DNA of 43,949 nt, taken from contig JAEZED010000200.1 of NCBI GenBank assembly GCA_023417885.1, forward strand, positions 1-43,949, in the 5' to 3' direction. A program made the translations under genes and the position numbers. The notes beneath the pieces were generated by a model that was not told the origin of the DNA, did not search any database, and saw nothing but the letters and a program-made list of their open reading frames with translations. Positions 24,589 to 34,881 of this stretch are shown here, in pieces. Source of the stretch: Planctomycetota bacterium. Lineage in GTDB: Bacteria; Planctomycetota; Phycisphaerae; Tepidisphaerales; Tepidisphaeraceae. The stretch's first letter is position 1; each line of letters starts with the position of its first letter.

Positions 24589-25620
24589 ATGAGCGACGCG
24601 GCGCCCGCGCCCGAGGATCGTCCCAATGCGCCCCGCTCCCCAGGGAAGGCGCGGCGAGTGTTGCAGGGCGTGCTCCTCGCCCTGGGCGGCGCGCTGCTGG
24701 CGGGGACGCTTCTCAGTCTTGCGGCCCCGGCGGCGTGGTGGCTCGACCTGCTGACGCATTTACGGCCCCAGCTCGCGCTGGGTCTGCTGGCGGTGGCTTG
24801 CCTGCAACTGCTCGTCGGGCCGCGGCCGCTGGCAGGAGCTTGGGTCACCGGGGCATTTCTGAACGTCTACTTCCTGGCGCCGCTGCTGTTCGCCTCCGCG
24901 CCGGCGGGGACAGGCACGCCCCTGGCGATCGTCCACGCCAACGTCGGCCATGACCAGGTGGATGCCGACCGGCTGGCCGCCTGGATCGCCCGCGACCCGC
25001 CTGACCTCGTCCTGCTCCAGGAGGTCACGCCCGGCAACCTCCCGCGCATCGAGCGGGCCCTGTCGGAACGCGGGCTGGAGTTCATGACGTTGGCCGCCGA
25101 GGCGCGCCAGGACACGCGCGGCGTGGCCCTGCTGGCGCGGCTGCCCGGCGTCTCGGCCGGGGTGGTGCGACCGACGCCGGACCCCGAGCGGCCAATGGTG
25201 CAGGCACATCTGGAGCTGGACGGGAAGCCGGTTGCGATCCTCGGATTTCACACGACGCGTCCCGCACCCGGGAGGCATTACCGGTTCCAGGCCGAGGGGA
25301 TGGCAAGCGCAACGCTCTGGTGCCGCGCACAGGAAGTCTCGGGCGCACAGCGGCTGCTGATCGGCGACTTCAACAGCACTTCGCAGGGCGTGCTGGTGAA
25401 GGGATTGTGCCAGCGGGCGAAGCTCCGCGACGCCCGCCGCGGGATCGGCATCGGCACGTTCGAAGGGACGTGGCCCGCCAGCCTCCCGGCGCCCCTGCGC
25501 GTGCCCATCGACGGCGCCTACCACTCGCAGGGGCTGGCGGCAGAGGGATTCGAGGTGGGCCCGGCGATCGGCGGCGACCACCGGCCGATCCGAGTGACGC
25601 TGCGTCGGGCGACCGAGTGA
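24589..25620 (+). CDS. Membrane-anchored endonuclease/exonuclease/phosphatase family protein
   Basis: The 343-residue protein has a proline-rich cytoplasmic start and three membrane helices in the first 105 residues (for example VLLALGGALLAGTLLSLAAP). An EEP domain follows. Its motifs are VHANVGH, LVLLQEV (metal-ligand Glu), LGFHTTRP, the Asp/Asn pair in LLIGDFNSTSQG, and the terminal catalytic GGDHRPI. The family hydrolyses phosphodiester bonds in nucleic acids, phosphoinositides or other small molecules. The topology puts the catalytic domain probably outside the cytoplasm. The ATG at 24589 has TAGACT 6 bases upstream, fitting a leaderless start. Confidence 0.88.
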   Translation: MSDAAPAPEDRPNAPRSPGKARRVLQGVLLALGGALLAGTLLSLAAPAAWWLDLLTHLRPQLALGLLAVACLQLLVGPRPLAGAWVTGAFLNVYFLAPLLFASAPAGTGTPLAIVHANVGHDQVDADRLAAWIARDPPDLVLLQEVTPGNLPRIERALSERGLEFMTLAAEARQDTRGVALLARLPGVSAGVVRPTPDPERPMVQAHLELDGKPVAILGFHTTRPAPGRHYRFQAEGMASATLWCRAQEVSGAQRLLIGDFNSTSQGVLVKGLCQRAKLRDARRGIGIGTFEGTWPASLPAPLRVPIDGAYHSQGLAAEGFEVGPAIGGDHRPIRVTLRRATE

Positions 25621-25627
25621 AACGGCC

Positions 25628-25933
25628 TCAGGGTTGCCGGAGCTGGCCGTTCGGCTTGCCGATGAGGCCGACGATCTCCGATGCGCGGCGGAGCGTGGCG
25701 CGGGTCATCTCGACGATGATCGGCGGCGGGATCTCGCGGGAGGGGTCGCGTTCGAAGTCGGGCGGGATGACGGCGAGCGCGATGTCGCGCACCTCCCGCT
25801 CGCACTTCTGCTGCCGGCGGTTCTGGCGCTCGATGTCGTTGCGCGACAGGGGCTCAACGGCGTCGTACGCGAGCATCAGCGTCGAAACCTGCCAGTCGTA
25901 GTAGCTGTGGCTGCCGGGAGAGGCGTCGCTCAT
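25628..25933 (-). CDS. Hypothetical small charged protein
   Basis: The 101-residue product is polar and largely helical, with a highly charged centre (ERQNRRQQKCEREVRDIALA) and no signal peptide or membrane helix. The motif YYDWQVSTLMLAYDAVEPLS near the N-terminus looks like a packed helix. No family is recognised. It converges on the EEP gene with 7 bases between stops and lies 32 bases downstream of the coiled-coil membrane-protein gene on the same strand, so the two may form an operon. Confidence 0.55.
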   Translation of the reverse strand: MSDASPGSHSYYDWQVSTLMLAYDAVEPLSRNDIERQNRRQQKCEREVRDIALAVIPPDFERDPSREIPPPIIVEMTRATLRRASEIVGLIGKPNGQLRQP

Positions 25934-25965
25934 GGGTGTTTCGGGGTTGCAGCGGTGCGGTGGGT

Positions 25966-26571
25966 TCAGTCGTCGTGCGCGTGGTGGGCCTGGTGGGCGT
26001 GATTATTGGTGGAGTGGTCAGGAAGCTGCCGGCCTTCCTCGTGGCGCTCCTCGCCCAGGACGCGGTCGGCCGTCCCCTTGATCTTCCCTTCCTCCATGAG
26101 CTGGCTCATGAGCACGCGGCGATAGCTGGCGGCGCGGAGCTGTTCCTTCACGGCGTCGGTTCGCTCCTGCCGGAGCTTGTCGTTCTGGGTGAACAGCGCC
26201 TCTTCGAGCGCCTCGTTCTCCAACAGCAGGGCGTACATGGCGTCGGCGCGCTTTCCGCCGGAGCTGAAGAGTCCGCCGTAGCCGGCGGCCTTGCGGCGAT
26301 ACTCCTCGACGCGCGTCTTGAGGCTGTCGACCTCCTGCTTGAGCTGTGCGTTGTCCGTCCGAAGGGTGGTGAGCTCGTCGTCGTAAACCTTCTTGAAGCC
26401 GCGCTGCGCGGAGAAGAGCTCCTCCTCCTTCTGCTGCACGAGCTTGCGCTGGCTGCCGGCGCCGAGCCAGCGGCCGACCTTGTAGCCAAGGAAGAGCAGG
26501 AGGATCGCCGCGACCGCCAGGACGGTGAACCAGAAGTATTGCCATGCAGGCGATTCGAACTGCGGAAGCAT
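25966..26571 (-). CDS. Single-pass membrane protein with long coiled coil and His-rich tail
   Basis: The 201-residue protein begins MLPQFESPAWQYFWF, then has a membrane helix (FTVLAVAAILLLFLGYKVG) and a long charged coiled coil (about residues 45-170, for example LRTDNAQLKQEVDSLKTRVEE). The C-terminus is His-rich, with HAHQAHHAHDD as its last residues, a possible metal-binding tail. ATG 26571 is chosen over 26595 and 26619 because TACAGT lies 5 bases before it and the membrane protein starts sensibly there. No family recognised. It may scaffold a complex at the inner membrane; that is inference. Confidence 0.72.
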   Translation of the reverse strand: MLPQFESPAWQYFWFTVLAVAAILLLFLGYKVGRWLGAGSQRKLVQQKEEELFSAQRGFKKVYDDELTTLRTDNAQLKQEVDSLKTRVEEYRRKAAGYGGLFSSGGKRADAMYALLLENEALEEALFTQNDKLRQERTDAVKEQLRAASYRRVLMSQLMEEGKIKGTADRVLGEERHEEGRQLPDHSTNNHAHQAHHAHDD

Positions 26572-26690
26572 GCCCCACTGTAGGGCAATCGGCATGCCGA
26601 ACCGTCGCTCGGATTGCACCAGAGGGCCCCGCAGGCGTGCGGAACGGCGTCAAGTGCGCCGGCTGGAGCGGCATTGCCGCGTTTCCCTCG

Positions 26691-27802
26691 TCAATCGGGT
26701 GCGAGGGCGGTGTCGTGCCGTAAGCGACCCCGGCGGCGCACGTGCCGGAGCGTCGAGACAGCCAGCAGCAAGCCGGCTGCGGGCAGGAGGATCCAGACGA
26801 GGATGGCGCCCACCGGCTCCAGCAGCGGGTGCTGGCGGGCATTGAGAACGAGGTACGTGGTATAGGCGACGTAGGCGCCCAGGAGCAGGGCTCCCTCGAG
26901 GCGAGAAATGCGCCCGTGGGTGAAGCTGATCGGCAGGCAGGCGAGCGCGGCGGCGAACATGACCGGGACGTCGAGCTGGAGCACGGCCGGCGCGATGGGC
27001 AGCCCGCCGGGCGTCACCGCGGCGCTCACGCCGAGTATGCCCAGCAGGTTGAAGACGTTGCTGCCGACGACGTTGCCGATCGCGATGTCGCGCTGGCCGC
27101 GTATCGAGGCGATGAGGGAGGTGGCCACCTCCGGCAGGCTCGTGCCGGCGGCGACGATCGCAGTCCAACGATGAGCTTGTCCACACCGAGAGTCTCGGCG
27201 AAGGCGACGGCGGCATGTACCAGCCAGCGCGCGCCCAGAAGGAGCAGGCCGAGGCCGACGATCGCCATGACCAGATTGACCACCAGAGCGCGCCGGCCTT
27301 CCGGGGCGCGATTGTCGGGTTCGTCCAGCGCGGCGTTGGCCTCGCCGCGGTCGGGCTCCATCCGGCGGGATTGCCGTATGAGCCAGAACGAGTAACCGGC
27401 AAGGAGTGCCACGGCGAGGATGCCATCCATCCGGGAGATCGCCCCATCCCAGCCGAGCACGACGGGAACGAGCGACAGGGTGATCATGATCGGGATGTCC
27501 TGCCGCAGCAGTTGGCGCGACACGACCAGCGGTGCGACGAGCGCGGAGCCGCCCAGGATGAAAAGGACGTTGAAGATGTTCGATCCGACGACGTTGCCGA
27601 CGGCGATTTCCCCGGCGCCGGTGAGACCGGCGCCGATGCTAACCGCCCTCTCTGGGCTGCTGGGGCCGAAGGCGACGACGGTGAGCCCGACCACGAGCGA
27701 AGAGATCCCCGCCGCCCGCGCCAGCGCAGCGGCCCCGCGCACCAGCAGCTCAGCGCCGCCGGCGAGCAGAATCAGGCCGAGCAGGAACCAGAGGAGCATC
27801 AT
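26691..27802 (-). pseudogene. Na+/Ca2+ exchanger (CaCA family, YrbG-like), interrupted by one frameshift
   Basis: The intact product would be about 370 residues with ten membrane helices. The N-terminal half (27802 to about 27160) carries alpha-repeat 1, VVAFGPSSPERAV followed by IAVGNVVGSNIFNVLFILG. The C-terminal half, in another frame, carries alpha-repeat 2: VGL, then (after the break) TIVAAGTSLPEVATSLIA and IAIGNVVGSNVFNLLGILG. One missing base between 27160 and 27161 explains the break: inserting it restores a perfect repeat. Such antiporters expel Ca2+ in exchange for Na+ or H+. Repeat 1 reads GPSSPER where GTSxPE is usual. Because both halves look under selection, a sequence error or a very recent mutation is likely. 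Confidence 0.85.
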
Positions 27803-27836
27803 GGGTGCGTCACGTCAGCGAGCGGCGATCGATGGC

Positions 27837-28124
27837 TCACTCGAAGATATCCATCCAGAAGGGCCGTCGCAGCTTCCCCTTGGGAGAGTCGCCCTGGTAG
27901 CCGTGGCGTGAGCCGTGCCCGCCGTGGATGACCGGGTCGCCATGGGGCGGGGTGGTGCTGTCCTGCGCAGCGTCGGGACGTTCCTCGTCGGCGGCGCGTT
28001 GGATGATCTTGTCGAGCTCCCCGCGATCCAGCCAGATGCCGCGGCAGTTGGGGCACCGGTCGATTTCGATGCCCTGCCGCTCGCTCATGACAAGTTCGAC
28101 GTTCTGGCAAACTGGGCACTTCAT
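27837..28124 (-). CDS. zf-TFIIB-type zinc-ribbon protein
   Basis: The 95-residue protein opens with a zinc ribbon of the zf-TFIIB family: MKCPVCQNVELVMSER, then IEIDRCPNCRGIWLDRGEL, with four Cys in two CxxC pairs. The rest is polar, with a His/Gly-rich stretch (HGGHGSRHGYQGD) and the end RRPFWMDIFE. Proteins of this family are small and of unknown role, perhaps nucleic-acid or protein adaptors. The start at 28124 puts Met directly before the first Cys pair, the usual arrangement. It lies 34 bases upstream of the exchanger on the same strand, so they may be co-transcribed. Confidence 0.82.
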   Translation of the reverse strand: MKCPVCQNVELVMSERQGIEIDRCPNCRGIWLDRGELDKIIQRAADEERPDAAQDSTTPPHGDPVIHGGHGSRHGYQGDSPKGKLRRPFWMDIFE

Positions 28125-28206
28125 AATGGTTAGGAATCTAAGGCGCGCGGCCCGGGCGGGCAGCGCCTGAACGCGCGGCATTCAGCCTTTCATCCGGATA
28201 AACGGC

Positions 28207-28235
28207 TGGACGATCGGGGTGCGGCGGGTTAGACT
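28207..28235 (+). promoter_or_regulatory. Candidate sigma-70 promoter of the metH N-terminal gene, leaderless
   Basis: TGGACG (28207-28212), a 17-base spacer and TAGACT (28230-28235) end exactly 7 bases before ATG 28243. There is no Shine-Dalgarno sequence and no space for a SAM or cobalamin riboswitch in the message. Confidence 0.5.
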
Positions 28236-28242
28236 AAGTGCC

Positions 28243-29232
28243 ATGAGTACGCGCAAGCCTTTCCTGGACCTGGTGGCCGAACGGGTGGTTGTCCTCGATG
28301 GGGCGATGGGCAGCGCGCTCCAGGAGCGGAACGACCTGGATTTGGAGCGCGACTGGCTCGGGCACGAGAACATGAGCGAGGTGCTGAACCTCACCCGCCC
28401 GGACGTCATCCGTGAGATCCACCAGGGGTTCCTCGAGGCCGGCTGCGACGCCGTCGAGACCAACAGCTTCGGCGGCAACCGCATCGTGATGGCTGAGGCG
28501 GGGATGCCCGAGAAGGCGTACGACGTGAGCCGCCTGTCGGCGCAGATCGCGCGGGAGGCGTGCGACGAGTTTGAGACGCCGCAGCGTCCGCGTTACGTGA
28601 TTGGGTCGATTGGCCCGGGGACGAAGCTCGTGAGCTTCGGGAACACGGACTGGGACGAGATGGAGGCCAGCTACTACGAGAACGTTCGCGGCCTCATCGA
28701 CGGCGGGGCGGACGTGCTGCTGGCCGAAACCGTCCAGGACCTGCTCCAGGTGAAGGTGACGCTTTCCGCGATCCGGCGCGCGTTCGAGGCGACCGGCAAA
28801 CGCCTGCCGATCATGGTGCAGGCAAGCTTCGACCTGAACAACGGGGCGAACATGCTCACCGGGCCGGATCCGGAGACGTTCGTCGCGACCTTCCTGCCGT
28901 TCCCCGAGATCGATGTCCTGGGCGTGAACTGCGCCTACGGCCCGCAGGAGCTTTCGGAGGCGATCCAGGCCATCTGCCGGCTCTGGCCGAGGTACGTCAG
29001 CGTCCTGCCGAACGCCGGCCTGCCGGTGATGATCGACGGCCGCAGCAGCTTCCCCCTGGGCGCAGCCGATTTCGCCGACGGGATGATGCGGTTCGTGGAC
29101 GAGTTCGGCGTGAACATCGTCGGCGGGTGCTGCGGCACGAAGGTGGCGCACCTCCGGGCGCTGATCGAGCGGCTCGGATCGCGCGGCCCGCTGGGCGTGG
29201 AGGCGGAGGACGAAGTGCTGGCCGCCGTGTAG
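28243..29232 (+). CDS. Homocysteine-binding (N-terminal) module of cobalamin methionine synthase
   Basis: The 329-residue TIM-barrel corresponds to the first domain of MetH, which binds zinc and activates homocysteine for methylation. It shows VVLDGAMGSALQ at the N-terminus, ETNSFGGNRIVMAE, LAETVQDLLQVK, and the three zinc-ligand Cys: Cys230 in GVNC and Cys296/Cys297 in VGGCCGT. It ends just where the pterin domain would begin in a one-piece MetH. The rest is encoded separately from 29455, 222 bases downstream on the same strand. Betaine- or S-methylmethionine-dependent homocysteine methyltransferase is an alternative, but the neighbour makes the MetH reading far likelier. Confidence 0.92.
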   Translation: MSTRKPFLDLVAERVVVLDGAMGSALQERNDLDLERDWLGHENMSEVLNLTRPDVIREIHQGFLEAGCDAVETNSFGGNRIVMAEAGMPEKAYDVSRLSAQIAREACDEFETPQRPRYVIGSIGPGTKLVSFGNTDWDEMEASYYENVRGLIDGGADVLLAETVQDLLQVKVTLSAIRRAFEATGKRLPIMVQASFDLNNGANMLTGPDPETFVATFLPFPEIDVLGVNCAYGPQELSEAIQAICRLWPRYVSVLPNAGLPVMIDGRSSFPLGAADFADGMMRFVDEFGVNIVGGCCGTKVAHLRALIERLGSRGPLGVEAEDEVLAAV

Positions 29233-29238
29233 TCGGGC

Positions 29239-29410
29239 TCATTCCATCTCGTCGAGCAGCCGCCACAGCGGCATCTCGAACAGCTCCCGGGTGAGCCGGA
29301 CCGCGAAGTGCCGCCTGCACGCGGCGGCGGCCTCGTCGAACTCGAGGAAGTCGGCGAGTCGGCTGTAGTCCGAGATGTAGAGCGGCTCGGCCTCCGGGCA
29401 CGAATCTCAT
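29239..29410 (-). pseudogene. Small antisense gene remnant, frame-broken, between the two metH parts
   Basis: On the minus strand one frame reads sensibly to a stop at 29239: CPEAEPLYISDYSRLADFLE, then FDEAAAACRRHF and ELFEMPLWRLLDEME. This frame has no start and meets TGA just before CPE. In the neighbouring frame ATG 29410 opens with RFVP, so a one-base shift near 29395 would give a 56-residue protein. No family recognised. It may be a real small gene with a sequence error, or the tail of a decayed gene. Confidence 0.4.
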
Positions 29411-29454
29411 GATCGGGTGCGGGGCCCAGTCCCATCGTTCGTTGGCCTTTTTTC

Positions 29455-32082
29455 GTGGGTGACGCAGTGCCGAAGACCGCTATTTCCTCCGCTCCAAAGC
29501 GTACGCCGCAGCCGAAGGAGCAGCTATCGTCGCTCACGCAGACCGTCGACGTCCGGCAGGACAACTCCTACCTGATCGTCGGCGAGCGCACCAACACCAA
29601 CGGAAGCCGGCAATTCAAGCGCCTGCTCCAGCAGGAGGACTGGGACGGCCTGGTGAGCATGGCCCGCGACGAGATCAAGGGCGGCGCCATGGTGCTGGAC
29701 GTCTGCGTCGACTTCGTCGGCCGCGACGGGAAGCGCGACATGCAGGAAGTCGTGCGGCGTTACGTCCAGCAGATTCCAGCTCCGCTGATGATCGACTCGA
29801 CCGATCCGGAGGTGATGGAGGTCGCCCTCAAGCTTGCGGGCGGACGATGCGCACTCAACAGCGCCAACCTCGAGGAGGGGGAGGAGAAGTTCAGCCGGAT
29901 CTGCGGGCTGGCGGCCAAGTACGGGGCGGCTCTCGTCGTCGGGTGCATCGACGAGGATCCCGAGGCCGCGATGGCCCGGACCGCGGAGCGGAAGATCAGC
30001 ATTGCCCGGCGCGCCCGGCACCTGGCGGTCGGAAAGTATGGCCTGCGGGATGGTGACCTGATGTTCGATCCGCTCGTGCTGCCGATCAGCACGGGCATCG
30101 AGGAAGACCGTCGCAACGCGATGGAGACGATCGAAGGGACGCGGCGCATCGCGCAGGAGCTGCCGGAGTGCCACACGGTGGTCGGGCTTTCGAACGTCAG
30201 CTTCGGCCTGAAGCCGGCGGCGCGCGTCGTGCTCAACAGCGCTTTCCTGCACGAGCTGCGCGAGGCGGGGCTGACCGGGGCCATCGTCCACGCCAGCAAG
30301 ATCCTCCCGCGCAACCGGATCGACGAGGAGAAGTGGAACGCCGCACTCGACCTGATCTACGACCGCCGGCGCGAAGACTTCGATCCGCTCACCCACTTCG
30401 TGAATCTCTTCTCCGACGACGAGGAGGCCGGCTCGTCGGTCCCGGCGTCGGAGGACGAGTCGCTGCCGATCGAGGAGCGGCTGAAGCGCCACATCATCGA
30501 CGGCGAGAAGCGCAACCTCACAAAGCACCTCGATGAGGCGATGGCGGCGGGGCACAAGCCGCTGGACATCATCAATAACTTCCTGCTCGACGGGATGAAG
30601 GTCGTCGGCGAGCTCTTCGGCTCCGGCCAGATGCAGCTTCCGTTCGTGCTCCAGAGCGCCGAAACGATGAAGGCCGCCGTCGCCCACCTCGAGCCGCACA
30701 TGGAGAAGGTCGGGGGCGACCACTCCAAGGGCCGCATCGTTCTCGCCACCGTCAAGGGGGACGTCCACGACATCGGCAAGAACCTCGTCGACATCATCCT
30801 CACAAACAACGGCTACGCCGTTCACAACCTGGGCATCAAGCAACCGATTGGCGACATCCTTGCCGCTGCCGAGAAGTATGGCGCTCACGCGATTGGCATG
30901 AGCGGTCTGCTCGTCAAGAGCGTGGCTGTCATGAAGGACAACCTGCTCGAGATGAACAGCCGCGGCGTGAACCTCCCGGTCCTGCTCGGCGGGGCGGCGC
31001 TGACGCGCGACTACGCCGAAGACGACCTGGCCAATCTCTACGGCGGGCCGCTGCTCTACTGCAAGGACGCTTTCGACGGCCTGAAGTCGATGGACTACGT
31101 GGGCACCGGGCGCGTGCAAACCCTGGTGGAGGAGCAGCAGGCACGCGTCGGCAACCGGCGCGAGCTGCGCAGTCGGGCCGTGCGCCCCGCGAGTCGTGAC
31201 GCGGCCGATCGCCCGGAGGTCGCGCGCGACAACCCCGTGCCGCGTCCGCCGTTCTGGGGCAGCCGGGTCGCGCGAGACATCCCCGTCAGCCGCGTCTTCG
31301 GCTATGTCAACGAGGTCGCGCTCTTCACCGGGCAGTGGGGCTTCAAGAAGAAGGGCCTCTCCGCCGAAGCGTTCGAGGCAAGCCTGGAGGACTCCGCCCG
31401 GCCGAAGTTCCGCGAGCTCCAGCAGCGGGCCATGACCGAGACAGTCCTCGAGCCGAAGGTCACCTGGGGCTACTTCCCCGTGCAGGGCGATGGCGATGAC
31501 CTGGTTGTCTACCGCCCCGAGGCATTCGCCGCCTGCATGCGCGACGCGGGCGAAGGGCCGATCCGCCCGGACGGGGAGCCGGTGGAATGGCTGCGCTTCA
31601 GCCTGCCGCGGCAGGACGGGCGGCGCCGGCTCTGCATCAGCGACTTCTTCCGCAGCCGCGTGAGCGGCGAGTACGACGTCCTGGGGGCGCAACTCGTCAC
31701 GATGGGCTCGACGATCAGCCGGCTCGCCGAGGCGGAGCGCGCTGCCGACCGCTACACCGAGTACCTTTATCTTCACGGCTTCGGCGTCGAGTGCGCCGAG
31801 GCGCTGGCGGAGATGTGGCACAAGCGGATGCGCGCCGAACTGGGCTTCGCGGCGGAGGACGCCGAGGACGTCCGCAAGCTCTTCCAGCAGGGGTATCGTG
31901 GCAGCCGCTACAGCTTCGGCTACCCGGCCTGCCCGAACCTCGAGGATCGGGCCAAGCTCCTGGCGCTGCTCCAGCCGGCGGGGATCGGCGTGAACCTGAC
32001 GGAGGAGTTCATGCTGGAGCCGGAGCAGAGCACCGACGCCCTCGTCGTGCACCATCCGCAGGCGAAGTACTTCGACGTCTGA
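29455..32082 (+). CDS. metH: Methionine synthase MetH, pterin-, cobalamin- and activation-domain subunit
   Basis: The 875-residue protein supplies the parts of MetH missing from the upstream gene. Residues about 35-320 form the pterin (methyl-tetrahydrofolate) barrel, with IVGERTNTNGSRQFKRLL and LMIDSTDPEVMEVALK. A cobalamin cap (LLDGMKVVGELFGSGQMQLP) precedes the B12-binding fold, whose DxHxxG motif is Asp436-V-His438-D-I-Gly441. The SAM-dependent reactivation domain is at the end (RGSRYSFGYPACPNLEDR). Together with the upstream 329 residues this equals a full-length MetH of about 1,200. The GTG start at 29455 follows TTTTTT-rich sequence and has no Shine-Dalgarno sequence; GTG 29467 is possible. 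Confidence 0.95.
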   Translation: MGDAVPKTAISSAPKRTPQPKEQLSSLTQTVDVRQDNSYLIVGERTNTNGSRQFKRLLQQEDWDGLVSMARDEIKGGAMVLDVCVDFVGRDGKRDMQEVVRRYVQQIPAPLMIDSTDPEVMEVALKLAGGRCALNSANLEEGEEKFSRICGLAAKYGAALVVGCIDEDPEAAMARTAERKISIARRARHLAVGKYGLRDGDLMFDPLVLPISTGIEEDRRNAMETIEGTRRIAQELPECHTVVGLSNVSFGLKPAARVVLNSAFLHELREAGLTGAIVHASKILPRNRIDEEKWNAALDLIYDRRREDFDPLTHFVNLFSDDEEAGSSVPASEDESLPIEERLKRHIIDGEKRNLTKHLDEAMAAGHKPLDIINNFLLDGMKVVGELFGSGQMQLPFVLQSAETMKAAVAHLEPHMEKVGGDHSKGRIVLATVKGDVHDIGKNLVDIILTNNGYAVHNLGIKQPIGDILAAAEKYGAHAIGMSGLLVKSVAVMKDNLLEMNSRGVNLPVLLGGAALTRDYAEDDLANLYGGPLLYCKDAFDGLKSMDYVGTGRVQTLVEEQQARVGNRRELRSRAVRPASRDAADRPEVARDNPVPRPPFWGSRVARDIPVSRVFGYVNEVALFTGQWGFKKKGLSAEAFEASLEDSARPKFRELQQRAMTETVLEPKVTWGYFPVQGDGDDLVVYRPEAFAACMRDAGEGPIRPDGEPVEWLRFSLPRQDGRRRLCISDFFRSRVSGEYDVLGAQLVTMGSTISRLAEAERAADRYTEYLYLHGFGVECAEALAEMWHKRMRAELGFAAEDAEDVRKLFQQGYRGSRYSFGYPACPNLEDRAKLLALLQPAGIGVNLTEEFMLEPEQSTDALVVHHPQAKYFDV

Positions 32083-32172
32083 GGCGAGCGCTACGACCGC
32101 GCCATCGCCGGCACGCCCGGAATCGGCGTAAGATCAGGAAATGGGGCCGGTGGTCGGGGAGACCGGCCACGC

Positions 32173-34095
<1,923 letters not shown>

Positions 34096-34110
34096 GCGTT
34101 CGTCACGAGA

Positions 34111-34138
34111 ACCCGCGATCTCGCGAAATCTCGCGGGT
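34111..34138. promoter_or_regulatory. Inverted repeat, candidate activator binding site upstream of osmC
   Basis: ACCCGCGA (34111-34118) and TCGCGGGT (34131-34138) are exact reverse complements 12 bases apart, with a nested TCTCGCG direct repeat. It lies 16 bases after the activator's stop and about 95-120 bases before the predicted osmC transcription start, the usual distance for a sigma-54 enhancer. Confidence 0.5.
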
Positions 34139-34152
34139 AAGGTACGCGCTGT

Positions 34153-34174
34153 GAGTGGAGCGATAACTCCGCTC
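34153..34174. promoter_or_regulatory. Second inverted repeat upstream of osmC
   Basis: GAGTGGAG (34153-34160) and CTCCGCTC (34167-34174) pair with one mismatch around CGATAA. Its half-site differs from the first repeat, so it may serve another factor or be a hairpin ending the activator transcript (no U-tract follows). Confidence 0.35.
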
Positions 34175-34206
34175 GAGAACAGGGAATACGAGAAACTCAC
34201 TCCTCC

Positions 34207-34220
34207 GGCACGCGCGTTGA
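34207..34220 (+). promoter_or_regulatory. Candidate sigma-54 (-24/-12) promoter of osmC
   Basis: CGGCACG, four bases, then TTGAT fits the sigma-54 consensus TGGCACG-N4-TTGCW. GG is at 34207-34208, and the -12 dinucleotide is GA instead of GC. Predicted transcription start is near 34232, leaving a 52-base leader with the strong site AAGGAGGA (34271-34278). The defective -12 lowers confidence. Confidence 0.4.
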
Positions 34221-34283
34221 TCTGGGGGCCGCCGACGCGATCGGATGTCGATCGCCAGCTCGGAACCCCGAAGGAGGAACACC

Positions 34284-34847
34284 ATGTCCACGACCCAGGT
34301 ACCCGCCACCGTTCGCAACGGCGTGAACGTCACCGCCCTGTTCGACACCATCCAGGCCGTCAAGGCCGACCCGTCCATCGCCCGCTTCCAGTTCCGTGCC
34401 CGGAACGAGTGGCTCGGCGGGGGGCACAACCGCTCCACCATCCAGGAGTTCTACGGTGCCGGCAAGGAGGACGATGCGCGCACCGAGCCGTTCGTCCTCG
34501 ATTGCGACGAGCCGCCCGTGCTCCTCGGCGAGGACAACGGCGCCAACCCCGTCGAGCATGTCCTGAACGCCCTCGCCGGCTGCCTCACGACAACGATGGT
34601 CTATCACGCCGCCGCGCAGGGCATCGAAATCGAGCATGCCGAGTCGCGCCTGGAGGGAGATCTCGATCTCCAGGGCTTCCTCTGGCTCGACCGCAACGTC
34701 CGCCCCGGCTACCAGGAGATCCGCGTGAAGTTCAAGGTGCGCAGCGACGCCGACGCCGAGAAGCTCGCCGAGCTGGCCCGCCGCTCCCCGGTCTTCGACA
34801 TCGTCTCCAACCCGGTGAAGGTCAACGTCGTCATCGAGAAGTGCTGA
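34284..34847 (+). CDS. OsmC-family protein (peroxide/organic hydroperoxide reductase fold)
   Basis: The 187-residue protein has the OsmC/Ohr alpha-beta fold: NEWLGGGHNRSTI, the family motif GANPVEHVLNALAGCLTTTMVYHAA with the reactive Cys100 (quoted here as one family block), and a C-terminal strand NPVKVNVVIEKC. The second Cys typical of OsmC and Ohr is replaced by Ser168 in RRSPVFDIVS, the form seen in single-Cys family members. These proteins reduce peroxides or bind reactive thiols. The start is fixed by AAGGAGGA 5 bases upstream, the best ribosome site in the window. Its position downstream of a sigma-54 activator suggests inducible expression. Confidence 0.9.
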   Translation: MSTTQVPATVRNGVNVTALFDTIQAVKADPSIARFQFRARNEWLGGGHNRSTIQEFYGAGKEDDARTEPFVLDCDEPPVLLGEDNGANPVEHVLNALAGCLTTTMVYHAAAQGIEIEHAESRLEGDLDLQGFLWLDRNVRPGYQEIRVKFKVRSDADAEKLAELARRSPVFDIVSNPVKVNVVIEKC

Positions 34848-34881
34848 GGCCGTCACCGCCCCCGCATACGGCCACTACCCG

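Noticed and set aside
28125..28242. SAM or cobalamin riboswitch before the metH genes
   Set aside because: A -10/-35 pair lies immediately before the start codon, leaving no leader, and no B12-box sequence is seen.
29524..32055. An 843-codon open frame antisense to metH
   Set aside because: Its codons mirror the metH frame; the product is a low-complexity Arg/Ala/Leu/Val-rich sequence with no motifs, as expected opposite a high-GC gene.
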